A stretch of DNA of 64,000 nucleotides from Geojedonia litorea (GTDB lineage: Bacteria > Bacteroidota > Bacteroidia > Flavobacteriales > Flavobacteriaceae): contig NZ_JBHSGP010000014.1 of NCBI RefSeq assembly GCF_042654525.1, positions 1,116,001-1,180,000 on the forward strand, written 5' to 3'. A program made the translations under genes and the position numbers. Position 1 is the stretch's first letter. The number at the start of each line of letters is the position of its first letter. The notes beneath the pieces are model-generated. The model was not told the DNA's origin. It saw only the letters and a list, made by a program, of their open reading frames with translations, and did not search any database. Positions 58,362 through 64,000 of this stretch are shown here, in pieces.

Positions 58362-60953
58362 ATGAATTATTTACTAAAAAATGTGTGTTTACCCATAATG
58401 ATCTGCTTTGGCAGTTTAACACTTTACGCTCAAAAATCCAAAGGAGATGTTATTGTTGATAAAAATGGCGTTATGTTATGGAAAAACACAAAAGAAGAAG
58501 TTAAAGGATTTGGAGTAAATTATTCCGTACCCTTTGCACATGCTTATCGTTCAGCCGAGCAATTAGGAATTGATGTTAAACAAGCTATCGACAATGATAT
58601 TTACCACTTCACTAGGCTTGGCTTTGATCTGTATCGCTTGCATGTTTGGGATACCGAAATTAGTGACACCTTAGGGAATTTACTAGAAAACAAACATCTA
58701 GACGCTTTCGATTACCTTCTTCATAAACTGAAAAAGCATCATATAAATTATGTTATCACACCTATAGCTTTTTGGGGTAACGGTTGGCCAGAGCCTGATA
58801 CCGATAGTCCTGGTTTTTCGCATAAATATGGTAAAAATGAGTGTTTGACTAATCCTGAAGCTATTAAAGCGCAACACAATTATCTCGAACAATTTTTAAA
58901 TCATGTGAATCCTTATACAGGGATTGCTTATAAAGATGAACCAAATATTATTGCTTTTGAGGTGAGTAACGAGCCACATCACAGAGGCGATGGCAAAACG
59001 GTCACCAAATTTGTTAAAGGCATGGTTGATGCGATGCGAAAGTCAGGAACCAAAAAACCTGTTTTTTATAATATGAGTCATGCGGTGCAGTTTATGGAGG
59101 ATTATTTTAAAGGCAATGTTCAAGGAGGAACATTCCAGTGGTATCCAACAGGATTGGGTTATGGCAAGGAATTGTCTGGAAATCTGCTGCCAAATGTAAA
59201 TGATTACAATATGCCTTTTGAATCGGTATTTAAAAAGTATAAGGGCGCAAAGCTTGTTTATGAATTTGATGCAGCCGATGTAGGTCGTTCTTATATCTAC
59301 CCAGCTATGGCGCGAAGCTTTAGAACTGCTGGAATTCAAATTGGGACACATTTTGCATACGATCCAACTTTTATTGCACCTTTTAACACCGAGTATAATA
59401 CACATTATATGAACTTGAATTACACGCCACAAAAGGCATTGAGCCTAAAAATTTGTACTGAAGTATTTCATGAAATCCCCATGAATTCCAAATTTGGCAC
59501 CTACCCTCAAAATACCAGTTTTGGTGATTTCACTGTTGACTACAAATCTGATTTGGCAGAATTTAATTCTGAAGAAAAATTCTTTTATACCAACAGCACA
59601 AGTTCAGCACCTAAAAATGTATCAGACCTAAAAGAAATAGCTGGATTTGGAAATTCTTCTGTGGTACGTTACGATGGTTTGGGAGCCTATTTTTTAGACA
59701 AAATTGAAGAAGGTGTTTGGCGTTTGGAGGTTATGCCAGATGCCGTTTGGGTTGATAACCCTTTTGGTCGAAACAGCCTCAATAAAACAGTTGGCGTAAT
59801 TAAGTGGGAAACGCATCAAATGAGTATTGATCTCAACAACTTGGGTGCTAATTTTAGCATTGAAGCCATCAATCAAGGCAATTCTTTTTCACCAAAAGTA
59901 ACCGATAAATCATTCGAAATACGACCAGGAACCTATGTCATTAGTAAACAAGGAACTTCTAAAAATTGGTCATCAACTGATGCTTTCAAAACCAATATCT
60001 TAAGTGATTTTTATGCACCAGAATCAACTGTTAATCAACCTTGGTTTCAACATGAAGCTGCTAATACTGCTAATACAGATTCCGAATTAAAACTAAATGT
60101 TCAATTTATAGGGCCAGAGCAACCAAAGGAAATTACGGTCACAGGCTACAACAGTGACCGGAAATATTTCAACTTAAGTTTTGAGCCCGTTGGTAGTTAC
60201 AATTATGAGGCTACCATCCCCGCTGAATATGCAATTGAAGGATTCATTAATTATAACATTTTGGTCAAATTACCAGATGATAGTGAAATGACTTTTCCGT
60301 CAGGTAAAAAAGGGAATCTATATGATTGGGATTTTTATGACCGTACACCTTACACAGTTGCAGTAATTCCCAAAGAGAACCCAATACTGTTGTTTAATGC
60401 TATGCAAGATTCAGAACATTTGATAAGAGAATGGCGACCTACATTCAAGTTAATTCCAACTAAAAAAAGCAATGAAGCAGAATATCAAATGCATTTAGAT
60501 AAATTGTTTTACCCTGATAACGAGAATTTAAATGCCGAGCCAATTTATGATTATAGCTTTAAGCATTTTGTAATTGATGAGATAAAGGAGAGAAGAGAGA
60601 GTTTAAACTCAAAACAACAATTGGTTTTTAAAGGAAGGTCCTTAACCAATAAACCTTGTAAACTTCAAATTGCTTTTGTTTTAGAAGATGGTTCTTCTTT
60701 TGGCAGCGTCATTGAAATTGGCTCAGAGTTGAAGGATTATAGCCTTAGGATTAGTGATTTAAAACTAGTTAAAACAGTAACGTTACCAAGACCGTACCCT
60801 AGCTTTTTGCCCTATTTTTTCGAACACAATAACACTTCTACTTTTGATATTCATAAGGTTGAAAGCCTTCAGATTTCAATTGGGTCAGAATTGACTGAAC
60901 AAGAAACTAATCAATCTCATGGTATAGGAATAGTGAATGTAAGGCTCAAATAA
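58362..60953 (+). CDS. Secreted clan GH-A glycoside hydrolase (GH5-like) with C-terminal accessory domains
   Basis: An 863-residue exported protein (signal ending LYAQ). The N-terminal ~400 residues form a TIM-barrel: RLGFDLYRLHVWD, the acid/base Glu204 in EVSNEPHH and the nucleophile Glu301 in LVYEFDAADV, the usual clan GH-A pair after strands 4 and 7. The C-terminal ~450 residues are beta-rich and include a carbohydrate-binding-like domain at the end. Place at the end of the gal operon suggests it releases galactose from a galactoside or galactan outside the cytoplasm; the exact GH family and linkage cannot be told by eye. Confidence 0.75.
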   Translation: MNYLLKNVCLPIMICFGSLTLYAQKSKGDVIVDKNGVMLWKNTKEEVKGFGVNYSVPFAHAYRSAEQLGIDVKQAIDNDIYHFTRLGFDLYRLHVWDTEISDTLGNLLENKHLDAFDYLLHKLKKHHINYVITPIAFWGNGWPEPDTDSPGFSHKYGKNECLTNPEAIKAQHNYLEQFLNHVNPYTGIAYKDEPNIIAFEVSNEPHHRGDGKTVTKFVKGMVDAMRKSGTKKPVFYNMSHAVQFMEDYFKGNVQGGTFQWYPTGLGYGKELSGNLLPNVNDYNMPFESVFKKYKGAKLVYEFDAADVGRSYIYPAMARSFRTAGIQIGTHFAYDPTFIAPFNTEYNTHYMNLNYTPQKALSLKICTEVFHEIPMNSKFGTYPQNTSFGDFTVDYKSDLAEFNSEEKFFYTNSTSSAPKNVSDLKEIAGFGNSSVVRYDGLGAYFLDKIEEGVWRLEVMPDAVWVDNPFGRNSLNKTVGVIKWETHQMSIDLNNLGANFSIEAINQGNSFSPKVTDKSFEIRPGTYVISKQGTSKNWSSTDAFKTNILSDFYAPESTVNQPWFQHEAANTANTDSELKLNVQFIGPEQPKEITVTGYNSDRKYFNLSFEPVGSYNYEATIPAEYAIEGFINYNILVKLPDDSEMTFPSGKKGNLYDWDFYDRTPYTVAVIPKENPILLFNAMQDSEHLIREWRPTFKLIPTKKSNEAEYQMHLDKLFYPDNENLNAEPIYDYSFKHFVIDEIKERRESLNSKQQLVFKGRSLTNKPCKLQIAFVLEDGSSFGSVIEIGSELKDYSLRISDLKLVKTVTLPRPYPSFLPYFFEHNNTSTFDIHKVESLQISIGSELTEQETNQSHGIGIVNVRLK

Positions 60954-60962
60954 AATAGTATT

Positions 60963-61868
60963 ATGAAAAAATTAATTTTAAGTACCGTTATTGTTATCCT
61001 TTGTTTTGGTTGTAAAACTTCTGAAAAGGAAGCAAAAATGGATGCAGATTCTGAAGAGTGGATATCCCTGTTCAATGGCAAAGATTTAAACGATTGGGAT
61101 ATTAAAATCGCTGGTCATGAAGTTGGTGAGAACTATAAAAACACTTTTCAGGTTAAGGATAGCATGATAAGGGTTAATTATGATGCTTATGAAACTTTCG
61201 AAAATGCTTTCGGGCACTTATATTATAAAAAGCCGTTTACGTATTATAAAGTTCGTTTTGATTATCGATTTACAGGAAATCAAGTTGAAGGTGGAGCCGG
61301 TTGGGCCAATAAGAATAGTGGTATTATGTTGCACTCTCAATCTGCCCAAAGCAATAGTTTGGGGCAATTTTTTCCTGTTTCAATTGAATTTCAATTACTG
61401 GGCGGACTGGAAGAAGGCATTGAACGACCAACAGGAAATTTATGTACTCCTGGAACAACCGCTGAAATGAATGGTGAAATTATTGCAGATCATTGCACAA
61501 ACTCGAATTCTAAAACCTTTTATGATGAGCAGTGGGTACATGTTGAAGCAGTTGTACTTGGAAATGAAATGATAGTTCAAATCGTTAATAAAGATACAGT
61601 AATGGTGTATCAAAACCCTAAAATTGGTGGAGGACTAATCAATGGTGCTGAAGGCGAATGGGAGAATAACGGAATTACTAATAAAGAGTTTTGGTTAGCT
61701 AAAGATGGTGAGCCTCTAACCGAAGGTTATTTGGCATTGCAGGCAGAAAGTCATCCTATAGATTTTAAAACTATTGAATTGCTCAATTTGTGCGGATGCA
61801 TGGACAAGACGGCTAAAAATTATAAATCGTATTACGTTAAGGCCGATAACTCAAAATGTATTTATTAA
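60963..61868 (+). CDS. DUF1080 (3-keto-disaccharide hydrolase-type) lipoprotein
   Basis: A 301-residue lipoprotein (lipobox LCFGC, Cys17) with a DUF1080 concanavalin-like fold: WISLFNGKDLNDWDIKI at the start, then NSGIMLHSQ and EFQLLGG, and YLALQAESHPIDFKTIELL at the end. Some DUF1080 proteins cleave 3-keto-glycosides. After the domain a Cys-rich tail CGCMDKTAKNYKSYYVK, then NSKC, resembles the GCxDxxAxNYxxxA repeats found on flavobacterial surface proteins. It lies nine bases after the GH gene and ends the operon. Confidence 0.85.
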   Translation: MKKLILSTVIVILCFGCKTSEKEAKMDADSEEWISLFNGKDLNDWDIKIAGHEVGENYKNTFQVKDSMIRVNYDAYETFENAFGHLYYKKPFTYYKVRFDYRFTGNQVEGGAGWANKNSGIMLHSQSAQSNSLGQFFPVSIEFQLLGGLEEGIERPTGNLCTPGTTAEMNGEIIADHCTNSNSKTFYDEQWVHVEAVVLGNEMIVQIVNKDTVMVYQNPKIGGGLINGAEGEWENNGITNKEFWLAKDGEPLTEGYLALQAESHPIDFKTIELLNLCGCMDKTAKNYKSYYVKADNSKCIY

Positions 61869-61870
61869 AC

Positions 61871-61900
61871 AAAAACGCCTCAATTCAATGAGGCGTTTTT
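61871..61900. terminator. Bidirectional terminator
   Basis: A 12-bp perfect stem AAAAACGCCTCA (61871-61882) with 61889-61900, loop ATTCAA, T run on one side and A run on the other. It separates the convergent galactose operon and alpha-amylase gene. Confidence 0.88.
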
Positions 61901-61926
61901 GTTTCATCAGTAAAGTAGTTTAAAAA

Positions 61927-64000
61927 CTAATATTTAATGAGTTTAGAGATTGAGCTTTGGCCATTATTGTTTTCAATTTTTGCTAGATAAAGCCCTTGAT
62001 TTAATTCTGAAATATCAAAGTCATTTTGTTTTGAAAAATTCCCTTCGAATGTTTTTACCAACTTCCCTGTAATATCATATAGTTTTATAGTGTTAACTGG
62101 AGCATTGATTTTAAATGATGATTTTACGGGGTTAGGATAAATTGTAAATAAATTTGTTTGTGCCTCTGTCACGGCAAGAGTTGATGATTGATTGCCATAC
62201 ATTTTAAATCCACCGGCAGGAATATTAATTGGTGTTGTTGTATTAGTTACGTTAAGTGTAGTATTTCCCGTTTCATCCATTAAATCATACCAGGTTCCGG
62301 TATAAGGGAAATCGGGAGTAACATTAGCAGCGCTTAAACCAAAATTGGCTAAAATCACTACATTTTTCAATTGACTTGATGACAAACTATTGTCAAACAC
62401 ATAAATTCGAGGGGTTAAACCGCCTGAATTAATGTTATAATCACCTTCAAATACGGGTTCATTTATTTTTAAATTAATTAGTCGTGCCCAATCACTTCGC
62501 ACTTGACTTCTGTTAGCATCCCCTAACCAATTTTCAACCCATTGTGGTTGAGGTTTTGTGTCTAATTTACAGTCGCCATCTCCATTGCCGTCATAATCAC
62601 TATTTACGACTCCATTTTCACAAGTCCAAATTGAATCGTCCATACCCAAATCGGCAAAATGCCATATCATTTTAGGGCCTGGGATGGGGATGGATACGGC
62701 ACCTAATGTAGACATTCTAGCTAATGCAGTATTTAAATCCCTGACATCATATCCAGCGCCACTATTTCCAAACTGTACCATTTCATACATTATTCGGTCT
62801 TTGTCATGGCTTTCAGGATAACCTAATGTGCGTTTACCTGTAAATCCATGAGCCGTATGTCCCATGCGGCTAAAACCGCTAGCATTACCTTGTGCTAAAT
62901 TTTTATAATCATTCCACATTTCACTCCACATCATAATACCTTTGCCTTCACCAAGTCTATAATTGGCCCATTCTTGCTCTTCAGTGTCTCCACCTAAGTG
63001 TTCAAATATCACATAGTGATCAGGGTCTATGGTCCATGAGTAATCGGCATATTCTTTTAAAACAGCAACACGATCGGCTTGATACGAATTTGTGCAGCCA
63101 TCATCCCCAGCCGTACAATTTTGTGTAAAACCTTTTGTTAAATCCCAACGAAATCCATCAATTTTAAATTCTTGAATCCAATGTTTTATGACACGCTTCA
63201 CATATTCTTTAGTTCTTGCACTTTGATGGTTAAAGTCTTCACCAACACTGTAACTATGCTTTGCCGAAGTGTTAAAGTAAGGATTGTCTGTACTAGGCGG
63301 TCCATAGCCATCACCATCGGGATCATTTGACCACATTCTCACCAATGAATTTCTACCAAAAGCATGATTTAAAGCAAGATCTAGAATGACAGCTATTCCA
63401 TTTTGATGACATAGATCAATGAGTTCTTTTAGCTTATCTTTTGTGCCATAATATTTATCTAATGCCATATGGTGGGCTGTATTATAGCCCCAACTTTTAT
63501 TGCCTTCAAACTCCATTATTGGCATTAGTTCAATAGCATTGATATTTAGGTTTTTAAAATAATCAATGCGGTCAATTAAATTTTGATAGTTTCTATCGGC
63601 ATCAAAATCGCGAACCAAGACTTCATAAATAATTAGATCTTCCTTTTTTGGTTTGTTGAAATTGGTTACTTGCCAATTGTACGATGTTTGATTAGTTTGA
63701 AGTACGGTCACTTCAAAATTTCCCCCTCCGGTAGGATATGCTGGTACATTTGGATAAGATCCAGACGATGCAATTTCTGGGTCATCAAAAGGGTTTAAGA
63801 TTAAGGTTGAAAAAGGATCGGCTACTTTCACTAATTTTTGAGAATTGGCTACAGGAGTTTTGTCAACTGCCCAATATTGAAAGGTTTCAATTTGTCCAGG
63901 TGTTAATCCTGTAAGGGTAAGCCAATATCTTCCGTTTCTTGAAAAATCCCGCTTCATGGCGTAGGCTGAAGTAGGTTGCCAATTATTAAAACTTCCCGCT
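61927..64000 (-). CDS. Secreted alpha-amylase family protein with T9SS domain (5' end outside window)
   Basis: The frame has no start here: upstream of the first Met it continues AGSFNNWQPTSAYAM to the window edge, an E-set/CBM48-like element that normally precedes GH13 barrels. The barrel carries the nucleophile region DGFRWDLTKGF, the acid region EHLGGDTEEQEW and the third acid ESHDKDR, plus the N-terminal NAIELMPIMEFEGNKSWGYN block. The last ~75 residues (IYPNPVKSSFKIN, TIKLYDITGKLVKTFEG, LYLAKIENNNG, ending KLIKY) form a type A sorting domain for the type IX secretion system. It should act on alpha-glucans at the cell surface or outside. Confidence 0.9.
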   Translation of the reverse strand, partial: AGSFNNWQPTSAYAMKRDFSRNGRYWLTLTGLTPGQIETFQYWAVDKTPVANSQKLVKVADPFSTLILNPFDDPEIASSGSYPNVPAYPTGGGNFEVTVLQTNQTSYNWQVTNFNKPKKEDLIIYEVLVRDFDADRNYQNLIDRIDYFKNLNINAIELMPIMEFEGNKSWGYNTAHHMALDKYYGTKDKLKELIDLCHQNGIAVILDLALNHAFGRNSLVRMWSNDPDGDGYGPPSTDNPYFNTSAKHSYSVGEDFNHQSARTKEYVKRVIKHWIQEFKIDGFRWDLTKGFTQNCTAGDDGCTNSYQADRVAVLKEYADYSWTIDPDHYVIFEHLGGDTEEQEWANYRLGEGKGIMMWSEMWNDYKNLAQGNASGFSRMGHTAHGFTGKRTLGYPESHDKDRIMYEMVQFGNSGAGYDVRDLNTALARMSTLGAVSIPIPGPKMIWHFADLGMDDSIWTCENGVVNSDYDGNGDGDCKLDTKPQPQWVENWLGDANRSQVRSDWARLINLKINEPVFEGDYNINSGGLTPRIYVFDNSLSSSQLKNVVILANFGLSAANVTPDFPYTGTWYDLMDETGNTTLNVTNTTTPINIPAGGFKMYGNQSSTLAVTEAQTNLFTIYPNPVKSSFKINAPVNTIKLYDITGKLVKTFEGNFSKQNDFDISELNQGLYLAKIENNNGQSSISKLIKY

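Noticed and set aside
59043..59432. 129-codon frame on the minus strand inside the GH gene
   Set aside because: Antisense shadow of the catalytic domain including both catalytic glutamates.

Overview
The window looks like a piece of a chromosome from a marine-type member of the Flavobacteriaceae (Bacteroidota). It is strongly AT-rich and almost lacks Shine-Dalgarno sequences. Where promoters can be read they have the TAnnTTTG -7 box of this phylum. Two proteins at the window edges end in type IX secretion sorting domains, and several families are typical of flavobacteria (DUF5679, DUF4407, LytTR regulators, BlaI/M56 pairs). No rRNA, CRISPR array, prophage or classical insertion sequence is visible. 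One tRNA-Leu(UAG) is present.

Layout. 0-1.7 kb: the end of a T9SS cargo gene, a DUF5679 zinc-ribbon peptide and a hydrolase. 1.9-9.3 kb: an unusual sulfur cluster with two arylsulfate sulfotransferase-like propellers, a PAPS-type sulfotransferase, a flavin monooxygenase, a small unknown protein and an MFS transporter. 9.6-14.9 kb: two histidine kinase/response regulator pairs with a small secreted peptide between them. 15.1-23.5 kb: housekeeping and envelope genes (DUF456, GT2 plus a flippase-like protein, RuvC, HemW, cyclase, YjbR, PhnA). 23.5-31.6 kb: a trans-4-hydroxy-L-proline catabolic operon (AraC regulator, deaminase, semialdehyde dehydrogenase, epimerase, D-amino-acid oxidase) that also holds a DUF885 protein and a DUF559 endonuclease gene bracketed by REP-like palindromes.

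31.8-48.5 kb is the most interesting region. An H-NOX haem protein, whose residues predict NO-selective sensing, sits between two soluble PAS/GAF histidine kinases, followed by an Hpt protein and LytTR response regulators. Next comes a set of exported proteins that resembles a chaperone-usher assembly line: a beta-sandwich subunit, a chaperone-like protein, a 1271-residue lipoprotein with Ig-like domains, a beta-barrel and C-terminal plug-like domains, and two more subunits. Paired 10-bp direct repeats with a 21-bp period lie 32-33 bp upstream of TAnnTTTG-like boxes in front of at least four of these transcription units, and again in front of a gene-free segment that ends in a terminator (a candidate small RNA). 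I read this as one regulon: NO sensing, a phosphorelay, LytTR output, and surface fibre assembly. This is inference, but the repeat geometry is directly visible.

48.5-54.1 kb: DUF4407 protein, a BlaI/M56 pair with visible BlaI operators, an EamA transporter, an M20 dipeptidase and the tRNA. 54.2-64 kb: a GntR-controlled galactose operon (galM-galK-galT) extended by a clan GH-A glycoside hydrolase and a DUF1080 lipoprotein, facing a secreted alpha-amylase that runs off the right edge.
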